The position numbers and the translations under genes are program-made. A model generated the notes under the pieces. That model had not been told where the DNA came from, ran no database searches, and saw only the letters and a program-made list of their open reading frames with translations. Below are positions 42,810 through 52,369 of a DNA stretch of 64,000 bases, piece by piece (position 1 is the first letter of the stretch; each line of letters starts with the position of its first letter). Source of the DNA: Halisarca cf. caerulea (taxonomy: Eukaryota > Porifera > Demospongiae > Chondrillida > Halisarcidae); the NCBI GenBank assembly GCA_963170055.1, contig CAUJGJ010000444.1, positions 6,799,618-6,863,617 on the forward strand, read 5' to 3'.

Positions 42810-43400
42810 TACCTCCTGTGTCCCCCATGCCAAGATAGAATGTCATAGGGGACACACCAAACAGCGTCTAGCCATGAGGGACACAACAACGTTCTCCATG
42901 GCATCCAAGCCCCATTTGTTATAGTGAAACCATGAAGAACATAGCTACATATGTCCCTCCTGGCATGTATGATGGTCCCAACCCCACTAGGGACACTAAC
43001 CATGAGGGACACAGCTATAATATTACACGTCCCTTCCGGGATGACAGTGCATGGATGAACCCCATTATCTACATGACAAAGAGGGACACATGTATACGAC
43101 TTCCCATGCATAGTCAATTCCTTCGGTCCCTAGCTTTGACATGAGAAACACTGTAACAGTTACATTGTCATTGTCATTGGGAGACGTAAGAGATTCTTAA
43201 TAAATTACAAAACCTATTGACTGCATGCATGTATGTCCCTCTAAAACCCTACTGCCATACAGAACTACATACATACACGTACATAGCTCTTAGAGGATGT
43301 GTACATAGTCAGTCTTGTATCAGATTAGTGTCTTCAGTTGAGACTCAAAGCATGAACAGAAAAGTCATATATAAAGCTAAAGATTGTGGACCATGTGCAT
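42810..43400. other. No gene; short repeats of GAGGGACACA type
   Basis: CCATGAGGGACACA and CATAGGGGACACACC-like phrases repeat at about 42845-43095, also touching the left flank of the family B element (CCATGCCAAGATA at 42434 and 42819). No coding signal. Confidence 0.45.
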
Positions 43401-43409
43401 AAGGGGGAT

Positions 43410-43690
43410 GACTTGTGGCGTATAGCTAACCTGTAACTCTGTGATTGTAGTGCGTTGCATGTATTTGTTGCATGAGTTATTCTTCTTTATGTCGTGCCTA
43501 GTATTATTTGTATCGTCACGTGATCTTTGTACTTACACACTGTAACCACGCATGCGCAGTGAATAACCACGTGTAGTTTTTCAGTGTCTAGTGCGGACCC
43601 GCTATTTTGGTGTCTTGTTACTGTGAGGAGTTTCTATTGTTCATTGATATTGTGAATTGTTATTGCTTGCGCCTCGGCATACGCTCGACC
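43410..43690 (+). repeat. Possible 5' LTR of the gypsy element
   Basis: The segment ends before TTGGTGACCCTGACAGAAC (43695-43713), which looks like the leader of this gypsy group, where a tRNA primer site follows the LTR. I see no second LTR downstream because pol is truncated, so the boundaries are a guess. Confidence 0.3.
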
Positions 43691-43839
43691 TCATTGGTGA
43701 CCCTGACAGAACCTACGCGCCTCGATTCTAACATTTACTGCCTTTTGTATTTCAGCATGCTCGTTACCGGCCCCCACCGCCTACAGCGTTTTTCTTTTGA
43801 GGTTTACTGCCCCGTTGTGCAACACAAGCTCCGTGCTTT

Positions 43840-44640
43840 ATCGACTGTTGGACCGTACGCATCGCATCATCCTCTCTCTACGGAATGGAGGGTGAGGCAG
43901 TGGATCACCCACCAACACCCCCTCCACGGCCACGTTGAGATGCCGGTACAGTCTCAGCCGTCGCTCAGAAGCTACCTCCCTTCTGGCCAGCAGACCCTGC
44001 AGTCTGGTTTGCACAAGTGGAAGCACAGTTCTCCTTTTGTGGTGTAGTCCAACAACGGACACATTTTGACTACGTCATCGCTGCCCTGGCTCCTGAAGTA
44101 GCCGCTGATGTACGAGACCTCATTCTTCACCCACCCGAGGAGCGTCCCTACGACCTCCTGAAAGAAGCCCTTGTCAAACGTACAGAATCCTCCGAACAAC
44201 GTCGCCTGCAGCAGCTTCTCACCTCAGAAAAGCTTGGTGACCGCAAGCCATCACAGCTTCTTCGCAGAATGCAGCAGCTCCTCGGTGATTCTGGTCCCGC
44301 CCCTGACAGTGCCTTTGTCCGACAGTTGTTCTTACAATGTCTACTGCCATCAGTGAGTATGGTAAGTACTTGCCTCCTCATCAGACCACCTCTCATTGTC
44401 ACAACTCGCTGACATGGCCGACCGGATCCTCGAGGTAGCTAACCCACCCACAGTAGCACCGGTTACATCCACCGCCCCTACCAGCACAACTGCAGACGAG
44501 ATGCACCAGCTCACCGACACCTTAGCTCGCTTGATTGGAACCCTGGATGCCACACTGAGGCAGACTCACCATCCTCCTCAAGGTTCGTACAGATCTTGAT
44601 TGCGTTCGTCATCACGTGCCTCCTCTAGGTCTTCCTCTCC
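43840..44640 (+). pseudogene. Ty3/gypsy gag
   Basis: The core reads FAQVEAQFSFCGVVQQRTHF, then DYVIAALAPEVAADVRDLIL and HPPEERPYDLLKEALVKRTE, then LGDRKPSQLLRRMQQLLGDS (frame from 44017). After a frameshift between 44355 and 44400 it continues LSQLADMADRILEVANPPTV (from 44396), and after another near 44590 reaches CWYHRKFGDKARQC (about 44648-44690), a CCHC-like RNA-binding knuckle. Gag would package the element RNA. Several frameshifts make it inactive. No envelope-like gene is present. Confidence 0.8.
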
Positions 44641-46619
44641 ATCACCATATTGCTGGTACCACCGAAAATTCGGAGACAAAGCACGCCAGTGCCGCCAACC
44701 CTGCTCCTTTCCGGGAAACCAGCCAGCCAGCCACTAGTGGCGACGAGTGCAGCTGGCCGTCCCAAAAGTCGCCTTTTCTTTGTAAAGGATCATACCTCCG
44801 GTGTGAGTTTTCTGGTGGACACCGGTGCGGAGGTAAGTGTTCTTCCTCCCTCCGGCCCACCCAACTCCCGTCTTCCCACTGGATACTCCTTGCAAGCCGC
44901 CAACCACTCCACCATCGCGACTTACGGGACACGCTCGATGACGCTCAATCTGTGATTACGCCGCAATTTTCGTTGGGTCTTCATCATCGCTGACGTCAGA
45001 CATGCTATTCTAGGTGCCGATTTCCTACACCACTTCGGTCTCACTGTGGACATGAGGAGATCACACCTCGTAGACACTCTCACCCAGCTACAGATACACG
45101 GAATCTCCACTCACGCCGTATCTATTAGCCCCACTCTACCGTGTTGATTGAACCAGGATGATCCCTACGCAGCTGTGCTTGCCAAGTTCCCCGACATCCT
45201 CCGTCCTCGCGCCACCGAGCAACCACCCCAGCACTCTGTCACGCACCACATTCGGACAACCGGACCCCCCGTTTCTGCACGTCCTCGTCGCTTGCCACCC
45301 GATCGCCTCAAGGTTGCCAAACAGGAGTTTGACCACATGCTGGACCTAGGCATCATCCAACCCTCATCCAGTTGCTGGTCATCTCCTCTGCACATGGTAC
45401 CCAAGAAGTCCCCAGGGGACTGGCGCCCCTGTGGTGACTACCGCGCCCTAAATCGTATCACCGAGCCGGACCGTTATCCCATCCCACACATCCAGGATTT
45501 TGCTTCATCACTCCATGGAGCCACGGTTTTCTCGAAGATCGATCTCGTGCACGCGTATCACCAGATCCCGGTGGAAACAGCAGACAGACCTAAGACAGCC
45601 ATCACCACGCCCTTCGGTCTCTACGAGTTCACTAGCATGCCTTTTGGCCTTCGCAACGCAGCCCAGACTTTTCAACGCTTCATGGATCAGGTACTACGTG
45701 GACTTCCTTTCGCCTACGACTACATCGATGACATCCTTGTAGCCAGCGCCACCAAGGAAGAGCACCTGGAACATCTGCACGAAGTTTGTCGCTGCCTCGA
45801 AACCTACGGCATAGTAGTGAACCCATCCAAGTGTGTACTGGGAACCGATTCGCTGGACTTTCTTGGACATCGAGTGGACAGGCATGGTATTCGGCCCCTG
45901 GAGGAGAAGGTTGACGCTGTACGCCATTTACAACCTACATCACAAAGGAAGCTACGACAATTCCTAGGACTCGTTAATTTCTATCATCGCTTCATTCCTG
46001 GTTGCGCACGCATCTTACAGCCTCTCAATGCCTTACTCACCGGATCTTCCAAGGGTGACCGACGCCTCGTCTGGACTCCCGACGCAGAAGCCGCTTTCCA
46101 TAGGATCAAGGACGTCCTTGCAGATGCCACCCTGTTGGTACATCCACAACCTGACGCGCCGATCTGCCTCATCACTGATGCCTCCGACACCACTGTTGGA
46201 GCCGTTCTACAGCAACGCATCGATTCGGTTTGGTCTCCGCTCGCCTACTTCTCACAGAAGTTGAACCCTACTGAAACCAGGTACAGTACATTGGACCGTG
46301 AATTACTGGCAGTCTACCTGGCCATCAAGCATTTCCGACACCTCGTCGAGGGTAGGCCCTTCTTCGTAGTCACGGACCACAAGCCTCTCATGTTTGTGTT
46401 CGCTAGGCAGTCCCAACATCACTCCCCACGTCAGATCCGTCATCTTGATTTTATTGCAAAGTTCACGTCCGATATCCGTTTCCTCAAGGGCTCATCCAAT
46501 GCCGCCGCCGACGCCTTGTCTCGAGTTGAGGTGGACACTCTACATGCTTCATCCAATTCCATCTCTTCCATCGACTTGGCCGCTATGGCTCGCGCGCAAC
46601 AGGACGACCCCGCAATCAA
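44640..46619 (+). pseudogene. Ty3/gypsy protease, reverse transcriptase and RNase H, 3' truncated
   Basis: An aspartic protease with SFLVDTGAEVSVLPPSG (44800-44853) is followed by ILGADFLHHFGL. From 45148 an unbroken frame carries [35 protein letters not shown] with the first Asp, [20 protein letters not shown], and the catalytic box [12 protein letters not shown] (about 45710-45745). The RNase H domain has [35 protein letters not shown] and [10 protein letters not shown], so its acidic residues are in place, and [13 protein letters not shown] closes it. Homology stops at DPAIN (about 46619), where a family B sequence starts; the integrase and 3' LTR are missing. A frame change separates protease from RT. 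Confidence 0.85.
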
Positions 46620-46802
46620 TGTAGCAAGAAAATTTGCTACATTCTGGCGAAATTTCAGTAACAGTTTTATCCTTCAGCATAAAACCATGGCTGAAACTGC
46701 CAAAATGCCTACCATTGTTACAGAGATAAACCGTTATATTCGCAAGTAATTTGGGACGAGGGGCGGCAGCCCCACAGGTATTTTACCCAAATTACTTGTT
46801 TA
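46620..46802 (-). mobile_element. Hairpin-ended element, family B, partial, inserted in gypsy pol
   Basis: The element lies on the minus strand. Its 5' foldback is 46743-46798 (plus strand reads CAAGTAATTTGGG ... ACCCAAATTACTTG) around GGGGCGGCAGCCCC. The body (CAGAGATAAACCG, CCAAAATG, GGCTGAAACTG, TTATCCTTCAGC) matches 61620-61790 in reverse. TAGCAAGAAAATTTGCTA at 46621-46638 is a small inverted repeat at the junction. The 3' hairpin is missing. Confidence 0.75.
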
Positions 46803-47815
46803 AGGTCCAGGAGGGGGATCGACGCAAGCGCTAGATGTATAATCTGCATTTGCCCGTTGACTACATTGATGATCGATCAGAAAAGACACTATCTAGAAAT
46901 GGGGGTCAGTGCAGAATTTTTTAAAGGGACTTGAAGATCATCCTCGGCGAGCGTTCATCCAACATATCCAACAGTGTATTGGAAGTGTTCCAGAAGTCTC
47001 GGACCACTGAACAGTATTAAGAAAGCGTTCTCATGACACAGTGATGATTAGGAAGGCACCCCATCATCTTCAAGCGTCAGACATAGTGAAAGATGCAATG
47101 AAAGCTGTTCAGTCTCTCTCTGGCGATCTTTTCATGGACATTGGGAGGCAGATACACGCTACAAAGAATCGAAAACCACCTTTACAAAAATGGATACACA
47201 GGAGAAGGAAAAGACACCATGGCATTTACGATTCGCTAACTATTGTATAATTTTATCTATCTTTCTGTCTATTGTATACGTTATTGTATAATACCATATA
47301 GCTTTGTATAATCATTTATACTACCAAGGGACCATTCTGTAACACCACTATGGCTGATGAAATGCCCCAGACCCTTTTCCGACCAAGTAATGACGTCATA
47401 AAAAAATGGAGGAATAGGGTCTGGGCTACACCAGACTAGTACGTGCACAAGCTAGCTCAGTCGCCAACTTTATCAGTGGACCAAAATTCGTACTCGAGCA
47501 GCAAACAAGTCTTTTGTGTACCAAATAACGACGTAAACAATAAAATATAGCTTTAAGTACTAATTCTAATGCTTCTGCTTATATGAGGAGCACTCAGAAC
47601 TGTTTTGTCAGTCATCACAGATATTTGCAGCATTCCTCTACAGCTGCGAAAAGTTGAGCTGCTGGCGCAAGTTTTCGCAGCTGTAGTAGAATACAACCAG
47701 AAAGTTAATTAGTGCAGAGAGAATCTCCAGATGGCTACTGCCAGGCCTGTTCTAAGAGCTTCTCATACCAAAAGCATTGAGTTGTCTTTTTAAGTGATCA
47801 CGTATATTTACGTAC
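46803..47815. other. No gene recognised
   Basis: A 69-codon frame at 47041-47250 (QASDIVKDAMKAVQSLSGDL) shows no motif that I recognise. TTCGCAGCTGTAG and CTACAGCTGCGAA (47637-47690) form an inverted repeat with a 29-bp spacer. Nothing else is supportable. Confidence 0.4.
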
Positions 47816-47819
47816 CCAC

Positions 47820-48925
47820 ATGTCTAGTATACATGTAATTAACAAACTAACAATTGATTTCCCAAATATCGTCTACTTCGTAGATTCTAATCACTACTCC
47901 CTAGTGTTTTGGTCCAAAGAAGGAAGTGTTACTGTAGTGAAGGAAATGCACATAGTTAAACCCTATAGACCTGACGTGGAGGAGAAAATTGAAGTTAAGT
48001 CTGGAGGACAATTGTATGCAGGAGTTCTGAAGTGTTTTGGTACCTGTGCTGTGGTAAGTAAGGCCGAGGAAGAGTTCATAAGTACAATGAAGCAAACCAC
48101 ACCATCATGTATGCAGATAGAAGGAAGCAAACAAAAGAAGGCCACAGATGGAAGAGCAAGGATAAGAAGGCAAACAGTGGTCACAATATGAAGAGTGCAG
48201 CAGGAGAAAGGAAAAAGCATGGATAAAGACCTGCAAGCCAACCAAATGCTTCCAGCAAAAAGACAGCCCAAGAAGCAACTGTAAAGTATTCTGGCAGTGC
48301 ATCCTCACGATGCCAGTGCTGAAACTCCCTCTCCTTTGCCACCTGTTGCTGGGGTTGTTGACACTACCATGGATACACCATCACAAGTCCAGGAGATGAA
48401 CAGCGTGATCGGGGAATTACTGATTGGGAGTTCAGTGACCTACAGTGGGATCCTTGGCAGCTGGGGGGGGTTGAGGGGGAAACGTGGAGGCTTGAGCAGG
48501 AGAACAGGAGGTAACCCCAGGATCGCGAGGAGGTGGAGATGACAGCTATGATGTCTGGGTATCCTACTATCAACATGTCAATTGACTCCAAGTGTAATGA
48601 TGCTGCTACAGTTGCATCATCCACCACAGTGCATGCTAAACTTGAGCTAGTTACAGCCAAGTATAGCAGACTACAACAACGAGTGGAAAGCCTACAGAGA
48701 CCATGTCATCTTACCCATGCGTGAATAGTGCTGTTGGTGGGCCACTGTCAGCCATTGATACAGTTATTGCAAAATATCCAAACTTGCAATGTGAAAAAAA
48801 TGCTACAAGAATGGCTGTGAAATTGGCTCGGAAGCAGTCTTCAGGATTGATGTGTTGGCCCAATATACACAACTTGGAAATGCCACAGATATACGCACAC
48901 TTCCTAATTGATGTCAATTGATGTC
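47820..48925 (+). pseudogene. BEN-domain-type protein remnant
   Basis: The first block (frame 47820-48191) reads YSLVFWSKEGSVTVVKEMHI, then EEKIEVKSGGQLYAGVLKCF, an SH3-like beta segment that I associate with the N-terminal part of invertebrate BEN proteins. A second block (frame 48703-48921) reads IDTVIAKYPNLQCEKNATRM then AVKLARKQSSG, resembling the first helices of a BEN domain (VI.KY...KLAR..FG), after which the domain is lost. Between them sequence is low-complexity and stop-rich. BEN domains bind DNA in chromatin and mobile-element proteins. The assignment is by pattern and moderate. Confidence 0.45.
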
Positions 48926-49023
48926 AACTGGTAGAGTAAGTGGCTGGAACTGATCAACTCTAGATGAGACTGTATACACCAACAGTCAACAGTGAATGGT
49001 TGCCAAGATACAAATTAGTTATA

Positions 49024-49199
49024 CAGTAGAACTTGGATAGTAAGTACCCTCAAGGGAAGGAAAAATTAGTACTCACTATCAGAGGTACTTACTATCCAAG
49101 GTGCTTTCAATGGTGTTGCATGAGGTAGGGAGAGAGCAATGAGTACTCACTATCCAGGAGTACTTACTAACCCAGGTACTTACTAACAGAGTTTGACTG
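49024..49199. mobile_element. Short TA-flanked MITE with repeated GTACTTACTA words
   Basis: The left terminus CAGTAGAACTTGGATAGTAA and the right terminus, read inward on the minus strand, CAGTCAAACTCTGTTAGTAA, are flanked by TA. The 176-bp body is built of TACTCACTATC and TACTTACTA boxes in both orientations. Its CTAACCCAGG word resembles the minisatellite unit at 56086-56800. Confidence 0.65.
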
Positions 49200-49201
49200 T
49201 A

Positions 49202-50200
49202 TCCTGTCCAGGTGTGCTGCAGCAGAAACTACAGTGCTGATGACCTTGGGCTTTGCCCATGGTTAATCTGCACTCGAAGGTGTGACATGTCCCACATGTG
49301 AGGTGTTAACAAAATGCCCGCACTAAAGTCGGCTGAAATCACCCCCTTTTTGCTTCTGTTTGGTAAGGTTGAAACATTTAAGAAGGATTCCAGACGTAAT
49401 TACAACTACCAAATGCTACATTTCTGGTATACTAGTGTTGTTAAATCTTCGTAAAGCTAGGATGCTGAAATACTGTAGATCTAGAGTGTTTTACCCTCTC
49501 TGTCACCCACAGCACAATCCATTCATTTCATTAGTGCGTGTGTATGTGGGGAGGGAACCTCTCAATAGCTGATATTTCAGCGGTGTAAATGCATATGTGC
49601 GAGTGCAGTGCACAAGTACATTGTCAGATCTATGGATCATTGCATTTGCATGACTTGCTCTTGTTTGAATTAATGATGGTGACCATGAAATTATTTTGTG
49701 ACAGTGATGAAGACCCAGACAGTCATGCTGACGGTCCTCATTTACTTCATGTATGAAACTATCCTGGGTCTTATCTGAAAGAAATGTTGGATTACGATTG
49801 TTCTCGGACAAACTTTAAAACAATATACACTCAACACCATACTGGCTGTACAGAGATGGTACTTAACGGGGTCCAGTACAGTTGGACCGTAGATACTCTA
49901 ACCTGGACCAATATCTAGTGGGTGCTTTCAGAGTATAGTTTTAAACAACAACTTTTATAGTGATAATTCACAATCAGGACACCAACCCAAGCAAAAAAGT
50001 GAGCCTGATAAGGCAACTTCAAAAAACCATGTGCCTTTATACTGATTCCCAAATTTGTACATAGACGAGAAAAACAATAAAAAAGAAGCTCATAGGGAGC
50101 GCAAGTTCAAACCACAGCTATGTCGCTACCACAGTAGCATGAACAGATGCAAGAAAGGCCTAGATTGTGATTTCCTACATGCAACATGTAAATACTAGCA
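49202..50200. other. No gene recognised
   Basis: No coding signal is strong enough to report. Confidence 0.4.
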
Positions 50201-50219
50201 GACTACTTGAAAAGTAAAC

Positions 50220-50525
50220 ATAGCTACACAACTGTATCATACAAAGGGTGGCCATTGGAGCTGAAAGACATGAAGGCTCTAAACAAAAGCTTAGAGAATG
50301 GGGAGCACATCGATCAAAGATACTGGACAATAACATCCAGTGTCTGGTTTGAAAGGATAAAGAAGCCGTGGCCTTCATCAACACTATTAGCATTCCTAGC
50401 ACTGAGACCCAAGTATCCCGGTGAAACAAGGATGGGTCTAGATCAGAAATCTCCTACCCTAACACCGTCAAGTTGTACAGTGCACAATATGGGAGGAGTA
50501 GACTTGTTTGATTCTAGGTGAAAGA
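50220..50525 (+). pseudogene. piggyBac-type transposase, C-terminal core fragment
   Basis: GWPLELKDMKALNKSLENGE starts the block. A WKDKEAVAFINTIS-like reading in another frame follows, and CTVHNMGGVDLFDSR (about 50478-50520) carries the conserved MGGVD Asp that aligns with the third catalytic position of piggyBac transposases. The match ends abruptly at DSR. It is more similar in layout to the 11.7 kb copy than to the 36.8 kb one, but too short to pair. Confidence 0.6.
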
Positions 50526-50551
50526 CCCTTTTCTTTACCGGAGAGATGGGA

Positions 50552-51235
50552 TAGAAGCTCTTTGCAGTCTTAACATCACCTTCCAAGAAGCTTGTTTGCA
50601 AATATATATCTGCTCATGGCCCTCTCGTTTTCCCTTCAAGAAAGACAGATGTACTCATTAGAAGACGATGCTTGATCACTGTTCGTTTGCTCTTAGAAGC
50701 CCTACAGTATTCTGGAATTGACAACATTGTTGTTTGTGGTTACGGTATGAAGTCAAAGGACCTAGCATTCCAAAAAGTGAAGAAAGTGACTCTTCCAAGG
50801 CATCCACATGTTTCCTACAAGTGGGATTTTGGGATCACTATGAATACAGAATGTCCTAGAATTCCTCTTTTTGCATTTGATAAGCAATTTGGACAAACTT
50901 ACCCAATGATGCTAGAAGAAAGCATGGGATCTATTGAGCTGTCTTATGGCAAGAAGAAAACCTCCAGAGCAGCCAGAATAATTATTTATCAACATGCCTT
51001 ACATGCAATTGAGGCTCTTTCACAAATTGAAATAGTAATGCCCAGAACTGTAGCGGGATTACGGAAGAAAATTTCATCAATGAAGTCTCTACGGAAGGAG
51101 ATGAAGAAACTGAATGAGGAAAACCTTGAAGGATACAGGATTGAGGCAAGGGTAATGGGAGTACAAGATGTGACTGAAGCATTGAGACAAACCTTGAAGA
51201 AAACCTTAAAGGATACAGGATTGAGGCAAGGGTAA
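50552..51235 (+). CDS. Unrecognised protein, exon-like open frame
   Basis: The frame is open from a possible splice acceptor (GAGAGATGGGATAG, exon from 50552) for about 227 codons. It reads KLFAVLTSPSKKLVCKYISA, then TDVLIRRRCLITVRLLLEAL, VTLPRHPHVSYKWDFGITMN, and KTSRAARIIIYQHALHAIEA, ending in a Lys/Glu-rich helix. It shows no transposase motif that I know. The stop at 51235 falls inside an 80-bp duplication, so the original end is changed. It follows a piggyBac fragment and may be part of a mobile element or a host gene. Confidence 0.4.
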
Positions 51236-51280
51236 TGGGAGTACGAGATGTGACTGAACCATTGAGACAAGTACAATATT
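51121..51280 (+). repeat. 80-bp tandem duplication
   Basis: AACCTTGAAGGATACAGGAT at 51121 and AACCTTAAAGGATACAGGAT at 51201 start two units that share GAGGCAAGGGTAATGGGAGT and GATGTGACTGAA. Eighty is not a multiple of three, so the duplication shifts the frame. Confidence 0.85.
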
Positions 51281-51373
51281 CATTTGGAAAGGGTCAGCTA
51301 CCTAGACAAGTCAGAGTCGCAAAAACCTTTATCTATGATGAATACTTTGGTAGAATAGACACGGCCTAGGGTC

Positions 51374-51420
51374 AGGGTTAGGATTAGGGTTAGGGTTAGG
51401 ATTAGGGTTAGGATTAGGGT
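51374..51420 (+). repeat. Interstitial telomere-like repeat
   Basis: About eight units of GGGTTA and the variant GGATTA in one run. TTAGGG is the usual animal telomere repeat. The tract is short and mixed, so it is an internal site rather than a chromosome end. A two-unit trace is at 58805-58816. Confidence 0.9.
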
Positions 51421-51679
51421 CCTTTATCCTGGAACCACTCTAGCACCTTATTTTTGCCTCCAAACAAAAGTTGTGTTCTTTACCTAGAAGAATCAAATTC
51501 TTCAAGTCCTTTTGGACATGACCTGAGCTGCATAGGTGCACCATCAGAAATCCACTAAAGATCAGTAGTACACCCGTAATGTCCAAAGAAAAGGTAGCTG
51601 AGTCAAGATCTATGCTTGTATTCACAATTGAGCTGGCTGAAATATAGGTGCTTATATAGACTTTTCTCACCTCAAACGC

Positions 51680-51915
51680 TGTCAATGACGTCAACGCTCA
51701 TGAATATCTTTAAAAATGATGTAATCCGCTCTGAAGACTCCAATCACGTTATTCCTCAAATGAATATTATTATAAACGCTGTAATCTGCTCACAAGACGT
51801 CAATTACATCATTACAAGAATATCATTATAAACGACGTAATCCGCTCACAAGATGTCAATTACATCATTCCTTAAACGAATATCATCATTATATATGACG
51901 TAATCCACTAAGATT
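51680..51915 (+). repeat. Three to four tandem units of about 60 bp with GACGTC-like words
   Basis: GTAATCCGCTC (51719, 51837), GTAATCTGCTC (51779) and GTAATCCAC (51898) begin successive units that share ATTACATCATT and TATTATAAACG. TGACGTCAA (51684) and AGACGTCAATTACATCATTA (51796) look like CREB/ATF half-sites, but no function is shown. Confidence 0.65.
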
Positions 51916-51939
51916 ATTCAAAATGGCGTTATAACATAA

Positions 51940-52262
51940 ACTGCGACCAAGCTGTGTGAGAGGTGCCCGAATAGTCAACAGATGGTTCTGACTGTGAAAC
52001 CTGATGTAGCAGACGGCTACAAGTTCAGGTGCCCAGTTTGCAAGACCTTCAAGTCTGCGAGAGGTGGTAGGAGTCGAACTGGTCAACAGGGCTTCTTCCA
52101 CAACTCAAAGATAAGTCTGCAGATCTGGATGATGATGATGTGGATGTGGTCAAGGCAGTGGCCAGTGACCAAGGCTGCAGAGGAATGTGGAATCAATGAG
52201 GGTAATGCCATTGACTTTTACCAGTTTTTCAGGGATATTTGCTCCTGGATACATACTATATA
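51940..52262 (+). pseudogene. Merlin (IS1595-like) transposase N-terminus
   Basis: The frame runs KLCERCPNSQQMVL (CxxC at 51955), then DGYKFRCPVCKTF (second CxxC), then QGFFHNSKISLQIWMMMMWM, WSRQWPVTKAAEECGINEGN and AIDFYQFFRDICSW. A zinc ribbon followed by SFF..SKL...I...W...P....AA...G...TA.D.Y..FR..C is the start of Merlin/ISXO2-like transposases. The DDE part that should follow is absent; sequence beyond 52262 is AT-rich and non-coding. GGGTGG-type insertion around 52060 disturbs the SIRxGS region. Confidence 0.7.
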
Positions 52263-52369
52263 TATACTTTGAAGTATTTACACATTATAGCTTATTAAAA
52301 TGTATGAATGTTACAACTTTTAAATTAAGCAAAATACGTTGTATCAAGTTAACTTTGTACATGTCTGTA

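Noticed and set aside
44642..45110. Minus-strand frames in the gypsy region
   Set aside because: The protease and RT motifs on the plus strand explain the openness of these frames.
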